From contig NC_092570.1 in NCBI RefSeq assembly GCF_037975245.1, positions 4,496,001 to 4,560,000 of the forward strand: 64,000 bases of DNA, read 5' to 3'. Below, in pieces: positions 11,883 to 22,140 of the stretch. A model generated the notes under the pieces. The model saw nothing but the letters and a program-made list of their open reading frames with translations, searched no databases and was not told where the DNA came from. The first letter of the stretch is position 1. Each line of letters begins with the position of its first letter. This DNA is from Apostichopus japonicus (taxonomy: Eukaryota > Echinodermata > Holothuroidea > Aspidochirotida > Stichopodidae). The position numbers were made by a program, and so were the translations under genes.

Positions 11883-14601
11883 TGAAAATTTAATAAATTG
11901 TAATTTAACTTTTAGAAGTATACCGCGTGATGGTCGTAAAGTTGACAAAACAACCACATAAGCTGCTTTAACATATGCATCCGGTCACCCTGACCTAAAC
12001 CCACCCAGGCCTTTGCCATAAGAAATGTGATAAGGGAACCTTTTATATTTAACGAGGTACATATAGACACGTGGGAGAATGAACGTGGTCGGACTGATGG
12101 AATCAGTCTTTTACACAACGCAAACTTTTCAGGCCCCCAAGGGAGAAAACTGTTACGAAAGTTACGCCTAGTTTGAACAGGGAGTTGTTATGGAAAAAAC
12201 TCCCGTTTGTGGATGAAGAAGTAACGTTACGATCGAAGGTTACCCACATCGTTCAGAACCAAGAGACGAATTGAATGCAGAACACGCACAGAGGCTATAC
12301 AAAGACGAATATTTATGGTATTTATTTCATCTATTTTAACATCAATTTTGTTGGCCATACGTAGATATAGAAGGGCACATTTGGAAAGTATGTGATTTAG
12401 CGAGCGATGTAATGTACCTTGATCACAGTTAACGTGTGTGGTCCGCAGGTCAACGTCCTATATCATGCATGGTGATCTGTTCGTCAAGGCATCTATACTG
12501 TACATTGTGCGTCAACTGACTAAATATAGTCTCTGATATGCCTAACATGGGGGTACGAGTTGGAAAAGAACAAGGTACACAGACTCAAACGGGTTTCCAG
12601 CCTTAATATCATACCTCTTAGTTTCCATTGTTTGTGTGTTCTGTTGTTCAGTTTCTTATAGAAGAAAATAGGGAGTTAATTACGAGCAGCACATGTATGT
12701 TACAGCATCAATTACTGTAAGGAGGAAAGAGAGGAGGGGAACCTGGGGTGGGGGAGGGTCCATTCACATTAGATTGATGAAAATTAAACTATGCATTGTA
12801 TTACAAGCAAATTATTTGGGAAGATTGTAGGGATCATCATTGAATTTGCCAGATTCAATTAGCTTCTGAAATAGTTACTGTAGCTATAAGTGTCAAACCT
12901 GAGGTAGTGAGAATTCTCAAGATTCTGACGCTGATTGCTGTGTTGACAAAGTGAAACTGTGGACATAATTGATTTACAGAAGATATAGTCATAAAATTAC
13001 ACAGTGCATGGTGTGCCCATGGATGAAAATTTATTCCTATTTTAATGATGGCTGCAAAGTGTCCAGTCAAATGTTGAGCTACATAGACACTCTCTTCCCA
13101 CCCCACCCCCTCCCACCCCTGGAAGGAAAAAGGAAGAAAACCAGGTAAAGACACAAAATGTGACATATCTCACTACCAGTTCTGGGATGTCTTCCAGATA
13201 AACAAACATCACTATATATGATCACTGTGGCACAATTAATCAGGCGGTATACAGTAGTCATCATATGTTGCAAAGAATAAGTAGTGAAAATATACAAAAA
13301 ACATGAAAAAATGCTTTGTATTGAGTCTGAGATATAATAGAAAAACATCGCCTTAATGACATTGCAAGACATATGTGAGAAAATTCAAATACAACAGGTA
13401 CCTTTGCTGCCCAAACATAGGGCAACAGCTACTGTACAGAGAATCTTCAGTTATGGTCTTGACTCATAAATAGAACTTACATCTAAGCATCTATAAGCAA
13501 TTACGCCTGTCTTGTGAAAAAAGGGGCATATCTGAAGCCTTAACAGCTGAGGACATGTGGTAAACAGGATATGGTAGCAAGAGGTAAACAATAGCTAGTT
13601 CATGGTTTATATGAAACAGTGTTTGCAATAATAGGATTAGGGAAGCTGTGGACAAAGTGTTGGTAATAGACATTCTGGGTATATAGCGATTGTCATATAT
13701 ACAACAAAATAAGAATACAATCAGACACAGTAACCCTTCTTTCATTCATATTTGTTATCTGATGCTCCTCTAGCTGCTAGCATAATCTCCTTGAGAGTTT
13801 GGCTGTTGCCAGTGTTTGGCAGTTGTTTTGATTTTGAAGAATCAACACTATTCTTTTGAAAAGTTTTGTTGCTTGGTTAACTTCTTTGGAAACAGCCAAG
13901 TTAAAGTCACAATGAATTTCAGAAAACAACTTTCCAAAGTAGATGCAGTGTTTTTTATTCTAAATGCACTCTGAGCAGGTGGGTTTAATGGAGAAAAGCT
14001 TTCACGATCGAAAGAAAGAAATTTATTTTCTGTTGCCCTTATGGTGCGAACGATTTACGGTAATATCACTGCGACCGCCCATATCAGCCTGTTTATTACT
14101 CAAAATATAACCTATATATACTTGTATCCTCCACTTGATTGGTGCATGATCTGTTGGGCGGGGCTTGCAAATTTTGAGTGAAGTTTGTAGAATCTACAGA
14201 CTCGTTAAAAAATCTGGCGAACTTTATTCAGCTCAAAATGTTTAATGACATATAACTCAATAAAAATAATGATTATTAATATGAAAATTGCATAGAATGG
14301 TGTTATTTTCACTGAGCTTTAGGGCAGTAAGCTGGAAAAGTCAAAGTTAAAATTTGGCAAACACACATTGAGACTTTAATGGGGATTATTATTATTATTA
14401 TATGTATGGATGAGGAGGAAACTGTTTTTGGAAACAAATTGAGAACAAGATTGTAACTTTGTATGCTTTCCTATTTCCATGATTGTTGATAATCAATATA
14501 CATATTCATGAATTAAGATGGAATGCAGCTCTTAATTTGGGCAGCATTAACATTTCTTGACATTAGCAGAGAAATTTTGGATGCTGAAAATGCCGATAAG
14601 T
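11883..14601. other. Intergenic DNA, nothing recognised
   Basis: No open frame with splice signals and family resemblance, and no RNA gene. There are G-rich stretches near 12730-12760 and C-rich stretches near 13095-13120. The open frames here are short and low in complexity. Confidence 0.4.
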
Positions 14602-14609
14602 TTCTAGAG

Positions 14610-14968
14610 CAGGGGTGGGCAAACTTTTGGAATGAATGGGCCAGATATAAGGAGTGAAAACCTAACCAACGACCTGCTGTTTAATTCAAACCTTTGATTC
14701 CGAGGACTTTCAAGCAATACTGTAGATGTGTGTACTTAATCTGTATTCACAAAAACATAATGTCAATACAGTACAGTTGATAATTAATGGTGATAATAGG
14801 CCTACCTGACATCATCATTAGTGCCGATATATTTTAAGCAGCTAGATAATTTTTGTGAGGATGTAAAATAGATTGATATTTTTTTCTTTTTCTTGAGGCA
14901 TCTCATGTGCCGCAAAAATTCACTGGCGGGCCGCATGTGGCCTACCGGCCATAGGTTGCCCACCCTAG
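14610..14968. mobile_element. hAT (Charlie-type) MITE with 8-bp target duplication
   Basis: 359-bp element beginning CAGGGGTGGGCAAAC and ending GGTTGCCCACCCTAG, flanked by exact 8-mers TTCTAGAG at 14602-14609 and 14969-14976. The terminal motif CAGGGGTGGGCAAAC is a widespread hAT end. The subterminal region contains GGGCCGCATGTGGC-like sequence usual in these elements. Non-autonomous. Confidence 0.9.
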
Positions 14969-15444
14969 TTCTAGAGGTACCCTGATTTTAAATTTGATTT
15001 TTGATTTGATGATTCTTTATAAATGCATCATCAAGTTGGTGAAGTAACACTTAAGCAGAAGATATATCTAGCCTAAAAGTTACTTTCTTCCTTCGTTGTC
15101 ATATCTTTGAAAGTACTTTTGCTTAATAAGAAACTCTATCCTGTATTGTATATTTGACACAGCATATATCCATGCCAATTTTGAATGCCAAATGCAAGAC
15201 ACAATTATCTGGTATATAATTTTGACCCGTTGTCAAATGAAGTCACACAGTTTTCCAACAATAAAAGGACAGAAAATATGTTTAGCTTTTGATCATAATA
15301 CAAGGATTTTAGTCTTTTTCTTGATTATAGTTTCAGGAAAAGAGGTAATGGCTCCATATTGTAATTTACAGACACTGTTACAAATATGAATTTTGCTGTT
15401 TATCCAATGTTTCCTCATGGAGAATGTTACTACTGTCTAGTGTT

Positions 15445-15802
15445 TTTTACACTCTCTTTTTCAAGAAGAAACGTCTCATGCCGGTAATCTGACCTAGTTT
15501 TGAATGAGGTGTAACAGAAGTGTTAGACACCACCATCGATTCCAGAAAATACACACAGCTTGCTACCGTCAGTAATTAGACACTAGTGTACAGTCAATAC
15601 ATACAGCTACGGTCAATACCCACAACACATTGCACTTAGCAGCGATGGACATCTCAGGTCTAGATGAAAGATAACAAGGTAGCACGTTTCATTACTGTCT
15701 GCATTTCGTAGCGACAAGCAGAAAACTTCACTTACAAGCAACGGAAAGTTAACTTTTTCAGAGCGCGGCACGCGGTTTGGGGCAAGTCTTCAAAGCCTTT
15801 AA
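15445..15802 (+). mobile_element. TTAA-flanked MITE, copy 2
   Basis: Matches copy 1 from AAGAAACGTCTCATGCCGG through the right terminus GGCAAGTCTTCAAAGCCTTTAA. The left 20-30 bases are diverged and its TTAA is lost. Intergenic. Confidence 0.85.
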
Positions 15803-17326
15803 TAAGTTAACCTATAATTACAAGCCCACTTATATCATTTGAATAATGTGATCTTCCTTCAAACAGTAAATTTAAAGATCTGCTGTATAGATCCCAACTA
15901 TAGCACACTATCATGGAAAATTTTCTGGAGATTACATAATCTGACCTCTTTTTACCAATTAGTCTGCAATGCTGCAACATAATTTTTCTTGTATGAGGGT
16001 CTTTGTGTGAACGCTGTATGATTAACTACACTGTAGACATGAACATATTTCCACACAGTGTTTACACAAATAGCCTAATGGGTTTTAAGAAGCTATGCAG
16101 GCTAATTGTTGAGCCTGAGGTCGATTTTCAACAGTGGCAGGTAGATAAGGTAATCACCAAACTTTCCTAGCTCTAAAGTGCAGAGCCAATAAAGCAGATC
16201 TTAAAAAAAAATAAACCGTCTTAAGCCACAACTTCATATTCAGCGTCCTTGAAACGAAGGTTTTAAAAACAAAGTTATAACATAATGTTCAGAAAATTAG
16301 GCACACACTCTGGCCCTTTATATCATCAGTGTACATAGCTAGCTACAGTAATGACTAATATGCAAAAATAAAACAAGAATTAAAACAAGACTTAAAAATG
16401 GTCAATCTTTGATGGATTTTGATGGGAGTTGCAGATATTTTCATGATTTCTGTGTCTGTAGACCTTTAATACTTAATTTCATGATACATGCACCTCCCTT
16501 TTTACTTGTAGTGCGGTATGGCTGTTGGTCCTTACGAAGCATACATGTTTAATTGTGCCGTAGCACCAAAGATAGTATAATTGCTCATGTTTAAACTTGG
16601 TATAGGCCTCATAACAATCTTGAAATTTATTAAGTTTGTTTATGAAACAGAAAGTACTAAGTTTTTAGTAGCATTATTATGAAGTGTTTAATCTATAATT
16701 TATAATACACCAAACAAATTGTTCACGGCTCTTTGGTATACTATCAGTATAGATAAGTCTCCATTTTCGTTGGGAGTTGGCTACACCTGTGTTTCAAAAC
16801 CAGGTCACAGCTAGCGCACAGCCTTCAGTAGCCATGCATACTTTAATCCACAAATCAAAAAGAAATTATGCACATAAAAAACTCCAAACCATTCAGAGAT
16901 ATTTCTGTTTGGATATATAGAAACAAACTTTCAGATTTCATCTTGAATTTGTTAACTTGCCACTGGAGAAAGATTTATTTCAATTGGACATCTGATGTTA
17001 GATATAGTTATCGTTCATGAATGGCTCAGGTTTTTAGAAAATATTTAACCATGATTAGCTTGAAATATTTGTTTTGAAACATTTTATTAGCAAATTTCTA
17101 GTCAAATTGAAGTATAAAGTTCCAGGTTACTGAGGATTTTGCCTACAATATCTATTGAGAAATATAAATAATAACTGTGTAATTCCTTTGGATGTTCTAT
17201 CTAGCATATTTTTTTATTTTTTGTTGTTGGTGAAAATCTATTGCTGGACATTGAAGTTGAAGTGTTATATAATATATCATCGACAGGATGATCACAATAT
17301 GAAACCAGATAGTTTCTTGAAGTGAT
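15803..17326. other. Intergenic DNA, nothing recognised
   Basis: AT-rich sequence without a supported exon, RNA gene or repeat between the MITE and the first U2-headed repeat. Confidence 0.4.
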
Positions 17327-17519
17327 AGTACATTTTAAGAAAGTCACCCAGGAAAGAACCTGGGCACGAAAAGCGAACAACTAAACGACTGATCCGCTCT
17401 TAAACCGTCCTGTTGCATCGAGACTGTGACTGTGCGATCATCGTCAGGTGTATATCACGATTCCCCTCGAAAGGGAACAGATATTACACATGATCTTAGC
17501 CAAAAGGCCGATTAGTGGT
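17327..17519 (-). repeat. U2-headed repeat, copy A
   Basis: Read on the minus strand from 17519, the first ~45 bases align without gaps to the 5' end of U2 snRNA, including GGCCTTTTGGCTAAGATCA and ATCTGTTC. The branch-point pairing word GTAGTA of U2 reads GTAATA here. The remaining ~150 bases are not U2. They hold a stem TTCCCTTTCGAGGGGAA, a shared block CAGTCACAGTCTCGATGC, GAGCGGATCAGTC, and a 3' hairpin GTGCCCAGG..CCTGGGTGAC. Copies B and C share all of this. The arrangement resembles SINEs with snRNA-derived heads (SINEU, known from crocodilians); a U2-derived structured RNA is the alternative. Confidence 0.75.
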
Positions 17520-18473
17520 GACATTGGAAATTTTTCGAAATGTTTGACTACAAAAGACTACAACTGACACAATTACACTCACTGGTGATTAACATAAACA
17601 TTAAAATAACAACATTGATAGTTTATATCCTCGAAAAATCTAACTTAACTTAAAGTGAACTGTAATTTTTATCCCTCTACAAAATTTCGAACCAAATTTT
17701 AGGCAATGTTACTACCATGACCTTCAATGTATCATCCAAAAGGAAATGTATGTATTCCCACTTCACCGAGCTTTTCTACCGAAAAGGCAATCGAAATTTC
17801 GCATAACTAGCTTCTTCCCTAGGTTCGTGTGATCCGAACTGACTCGACAACATAGGCTTTCTATACCGACAACAAAACTAGCTAAGTCCTGTATTGCTCA
17901 TGATGCCAGCAGAACATCGATGTCCAAAAACGATGCATGAGTCTCCTGGGTAAATCATCAATGTTTTAATTTGATTGTGTTGTCTGTAATTATCTAGTAA
18001 TCAAAAGTTTATATGATAACTTACTGTTCATGTACATTTCGCAACATGTTTCAGAAGTCTATAATATATGCGAATATCGGACGCTCCACCCACAAGCGTC
18101 CCATCCACAGGCGTGTGTATTCTCCATTCATATTATGGAATGTATAATTGATGAGTTGGATAATGTACGATTCAATTTGACGTTTCTTTAATCTTTTATA
18201 TTATTGTTCAATAAATTGGGATGGAAAATTCCGACTAAGACTCGAAAACAGAATAGTAATGACTGATGTAGGCCGAAGAAATAATTACTCAATTTCACCC
18301 CCACATAGAAATGAGTTTGCCCTTCTTGAGGCGTTTTGAAAGACCTACAACAAAATAATAATCTACGTATCAATTTATATCGGTAGGGTCCACATCAACC
18401 AATGTTTGTAAAGTCAGATTGTATATATAAGTTTAAGTACTGTTTTGAGTATGGTAATTTTATAAAATTTTCA

Positions 18474-18572
18474 TATTGACGCTTTTTTTAACCGATGAGA
18501 GAACATTTTCCGTTCAATATCTTCTGTGTGAATTCGCAGAAGTACATGAACCAAATCGCACCATGACAAAGC
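18474..18572 (+). promoter_or_regulatory. Proximal promoter of U1 gene 1
   Basis: The 99 bases before U1 gene 1 are almost identical to those before gene 2 and should contain the proximal sequence element used by RNA polymerase II snRNA promoters. The exact element cannot be delimited from two copies this similar. Confidence 0.55.
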
Positions 18573-18737
18573 ATACTTACCTGGCGCAGGGATTTCCGTG
18601 ATCATGACGGCGGAGTCCCTAGGGTGAGGCCTGTCCATTGCACTTTCGGATGGGTTGACCCTTACGATTCTCTCAAACGTAGAGAACTCGGGCGTATAAT
18701 TTCTGGTAGTGGAGGACTGCGTTCGCGCTATCCTCCT
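18573..18737 (+). ncRNA. U1: U1 spliceosomal snRNA, gene 1
   Basis: RNA of the U1 snRNP, which recognises 5' splice sites. It begins ATACTTACCTG, the splice-site-pairing end. Stem-loop I keeps the U1-70K loop core GATCATGA. Stem-loop II keeps ATTGCAC, the U1A-binding loop. The Sm site is AATTTCTGG, and the last stem contains GGACTGCGTTCGCGCT. The length of about 165 matches metazoan U1. A 3'-box-like stretch (ACGAAAAGACA) follows about 15 bases later. Compared with human U1, two positions at the top of stem-loop I become a G-C pair. Confidence 0.96.
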
Positions 18738-18847
18738 TATAAACTAAATGCAACGAAAAGACAATTAAGTGTAGTAAAGTACTCTTTGCCTGGCCCAGTC
18801 ACCACACAATGTCGCAGGGAGGTTTTCAGATCTCGTCATGCAACCGA

Positions 18848-19322
18848 TCACATGTATAATCATCCTTCCCTTCCCCCCGCCTCCGCCCCCTCCAAATATG
18901 TCCAATATTGAAACACTCAGTGCGCATGCGTGCGAGTCGTGCACTACGTAAGCTGCCGATGCTTTGTAGGACACGGAATACAAGTACACTGATGTTTGTT
19001 AATCAAAATCTAGTATCATGTATATCTTATACCTTTCTGCCCCTCCATCAATTCCCTGACTCTTAGAAGGACTACAAAGTTATCAGCAAGCTTCTCCCTG
19101 TTTTGAGACATGCTCTGTACAGTATAATAATATTAGTCACGTGACCCACTTGAACGAAATTCCGGTGTGCTGTTGTTAAAGTCTAGCCGTATAGCACTGT
19201 TAAATACCTGATCGAAACGGCTATTTACATAACTGTCAGCCTTAGCAGTGTAGCCAGTGACATGACAGCTGATAAATATTGCTTAAAATATTGTGTTATT
19301 GTTCGGCAAGAAATATTTGAGC
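18848..19322. other. Spacer between the two U1 genes
   Basis: Not shared between the units. It contains the perfect palindrome GTCACGTGAC at 19136-19145, whose core CACGTG is an upstream activating site reported for sea urchin snRNA genes. Here it lies about 280 bases upstream of U1 gene 2, farther than usual. Confidence 0.4.
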
Positions 19323-19421
19323 TATTGACGCTTTTTTTAACCAATGAGAGAACATTTTCCGTTCAATATCTTCTGTGTGAATTCGCAGCAGTACATGAAC
19401 CAAATCGCACAATGTCAAAGC
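19323..19421 (+). promoter_or_regulatory. Proximal promoter of U1 gene 2
   Basis: Counterpart of 18474-18572. It differs at a few positions (for example CCAATGAG for CCGATGAG). Confidence 0.55.
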
Positions 19422-19586
19422 ATACTTACCTGGCGCAGGGATTTCCGTGATCATGACGGTGGAGTCCCTAGGGTGAGGCCTGTCCATTGCACTTTCGGAT
19501 GGGTTGACCCTTACGATTCTCTCAAACGTAGAGAACTCGGGCGTATAATTTCTGGTAGTGGAGGACTGCGTTCGCGCTATCCTCCT
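19422..19586 (+). ncRNA. U1: U1 spliceosomal snRNA, gene 2
   Basis: Second U1 gene with the same 5' end, stem-loops, Sm site and 3' end as gene 1. Within the mature RNA I see one difference, T at 19460 where gene 1 has C at 18611, on the 3' side of stem-loop I. Both copies look functional. Confidence 0.96.
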
Positions 19587-19954
19587 TATAAACTAAATGC
19601 AACGAAAAGACAATTAAGTGTAGTAAAGTACTCTTTGCCTGGCCCAGTCACCACACAATGTCGCAGGGAGGTTTTCAGATCTCGTCATGCAACCGAGATG
19701 AAAAGACCAGTAATTCAGATACAATCATCGTTCGATTAGCTGCCTCGAATACAAATTTTCGACAATTGAGTAACGTTCATGAGAACTGCAGCAAAAGCTT
19801 TCAGACAAACGGCGTGCAATGTTTTCGAATGAAACGAATTTGAATTTGAGTTATAGGTCACGACCAACTAAAGTGAAAAAAAAAAACTTGTGCGTGACTA
19901 ATCTTTTATAGATACTATAGACATTTCTGTGAATTGCTGAGTATCTTTTGGAAT

Positions 19955-20150
19955 CGTGTGGCTTTCATGTTACCAGTGTAATACTAATGTACCCCTCTTA
20001 GGGGAATCGTGATACACAGCCGAAGATGCTCACACGGTCACAGTCTCGGTGCAAGAGGACGGGGGTTGAGAGCGGATCAGTCATTCGGTTGTTTGGTGTG
20101 TCGTGCCCAGGTTCTTCATCTGTGACTTCTTCAAGTTAAAAAATACCATG
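19955..20150 (+). repeat. U2-headed repeat, copy B
   Basis: Head strongly diverged (TGGCTTTCATG..GTGTAATA remains), tail well kept: CACAGTCTCGGTGC, GAGCGGATCAGTCATT and GTGCCCAGGTTCTT. The internal stem persists as CCCCT..AGGGG. Starts about 370 bases beyond the end of U1 gene 2, opposite in strand to copy A. Confidence 0.7.
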
Positions 20151-21866
20151 GTAGTAATTCTTTTGGTATATCGTAATGTACAAGAAGAAAATACCGATGA
20201 AAAAGAGGACAACATTGGCGGTGATACAACCACAATTAGGTGTCAGCATTTAAAATCTTGTGAAAGGGAAAACGATTGTTTTGTATGATATGTGTTCTCC
20301 CTTTTGTATTCTGTTTTGGAATGTGTCACAAGTTGTAAACGTCAAAGAATAATGTTATAATGACGTAAGCATTTGATAATACAATTTACTGAGTCGATTG
20401 TCAAATTGTTCTCCCATCAGGATTAGTACAAAAGCAAATCAAAAAACAACCGTGCAACTCTCGGATAAGTGTATAGTCCAAAGTCCTTTCGGAGAAGAGC
20501 GTGCATTTTTTTTATAAAGTGAGAAGAACATTCTGGACTTCCAAGGTTTAGTGCGCTTCATCATCTCACAGGAATCAGCCGATGAAAGTGACGCTTTTGT
20601 GATCTCGGATGGTCGGTACTTAATAATAAATAGCGCCCACTATTATGTTGGTCTCATTCGGAGTCATATATATATGTATATTATGGCTCTGGTTTCATTT
20701 TGTGCAGTATAGTGCACGCGACATTGGCGTGGTTGTTTTCTCGGCTGCCCATAGATGCATGGTGAGAGGTAAGCAAGTATGCCATTGTGAAGAAAACAAG
20801 TGTAAACCTTCAAACACTGAGGGATCGCTAATATATTGTCAAGCTTTCGTAAGTGTCCTAAAGAAAGGTTTAGGTTTGGGGTGGATCTTTCGCCCTGAAA
20901 TGCAGAGAGGAGGCGTTCATATCTGATGTTTGGTCGCTCTAGACTATACCCGAGTTTTACTCTCAGTTTTCTTGTTAGGAATTACGGTATTTAGGTATAA
21001 AATTTCATTTTTTTCCTTCTTCGGGTTCCCACTGGAAAAATTCCCACAACCCAAAAGAAATGAGAAGATATTTGCCACTTCCAATATGATGGAATATTTG
21101 CATATATTTGACAAATAATGACAAATAATTGACAAATAATTGTCAAATAATGTGTTACAGCTTGTGTAATTTATATATATATAAGCTGGGCATGCAAAAT
21201 TAATAAGAATATGACTAATATAACATAACTGAAAATACTTAAATAATCAACTCTTGAAGCACTTACACTTAAAAGAAGATTTATATTGAATTTAGTTGAT
21301 AAATACTTACAAAAGAAAACAATAAGTCATTGAAAAGTTATCTGATGTACTTTGTACTAAAATACACATGAATACCGGTACATAATGATTTAATTGAAGC
21401 TGACGATACGCTGATTAGCTTTTCCGCGTGGCAGTCGTTTTGTGTAATAACACATTTTGCATGTTTCGTTAATAATCTACAGTCAGCGGATTGTGGAAAT
21501 ATAGTGTCCCAAAAATTCGAGAATTTTCAGTCAGCATATTTAGGCCTATATAGTGTGAACAATCTGTCCACACAATCTTTTCAAGCACACACTCGCTCTA
21601 TACACTCCTATGCACACACACACAAACTTTAAATCATCGAGACACTATATTAGCCTTAAAAAAACACAACATTTATACCTTCTCATTGGTTACCGATCGT
21701 CAATCTGCGATGTGACGACTACGTATGTATGTATATATAAAGGTGTGCATTGTTCCTAAATATGATAAAACGAACAATTTGCCAGCTAAAATCAAACTTA
21801 AGCTCTTGTCTGGAAATAATATAGAGAGTAGCCCATCGAAAATGAACGTGGCAGCAATTTCAAGCA
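20151..21866. other. Intergenic DNA, nothing recognised
   Basis: No supported exon or RNA gene. A short tandem of TGACAAATAAT units lies at about 21107-21150. Confidence 0.4.
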
Positions 21867-22140
21867 ATTTCAAGCTACCACTATATGGGTGAACCACAAT
21901 TGCATGGTGACGTTTCAATATGTGTAGCACTGCCCAGAAAACAGGCAAATTAAGATTTATTGTCTGTTTGGCTTGCTACTTTAGGGAGTTGTTATAACAA
22001 CTACCTGGTTACTGTCAGATACTTCAAGCTAACACTAGTATGGGGGAACCACACTTGCTTGGTGACCTTTCAATATTTGTAGCACTGTCCAGAAAACAGG
22101 CAAATTAAGATGTATCGTCTGTTTGGCTTGTTTCTGTCAC
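21867..22140. repeat. Tandem duplication, ~155-bp period, overlapping a gene's 3' end
   Basis: The segment from TTCAAGCTA to GTTTGGCTTG occurs at about 21867-21985 and again at 22021-22140. The right copy includes the last codons and stop of the minus-strand membrane-protein gene; the left copy lies in its 3' UTR and carries a diverged version of the same codons. Confidence 0.8.

Larger units (their letters stand above)
18474..18847 (+). repeat. Tandem duplication unit 1 with U1 gene
   Basis: 374-bp unit repeated at 19323-19696 with no length change and only a handful of substitutions (offset exactly 849). The unit covers ~100 bases of promoter, the RNA gene and ~110 bases of downstream sequence. 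Confidence 0.95.
19323..19696 (+). repeat. Tandem duplication unit 2 with U1 gene
   Basis: Second 374-bp unit. Homology to unit 1 stops abruptly after CATGCAACCGA, which marks the duplication edge. Confidence 0.95.

Noticed and set aside
9794-17326. Retrovirus-like or other capsid-bearing elements in the gene-poor interval
   Set aside because: I looked for reverse transcriptase, integrase, capsid-like frames and paired long terminal repeats here and elsewhere and recognised none. The repeats seen are small non-autonomous DNA elements and SINEs.
17327-17519. Genuine U2 snRNA gene
   Set aside because: Only the first ~45 bases match. The branch-point word is altered, and no Sm site or stem-loops III/IV of U2 follow.
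19344-19739. 131-codon open frame over the second U1 gene, and a similar 95-codon frame over the first (18624-18911)
   Set aside because: Both simply read through the structural RNA. The conservation follows the U1 secondary structure and not codons.
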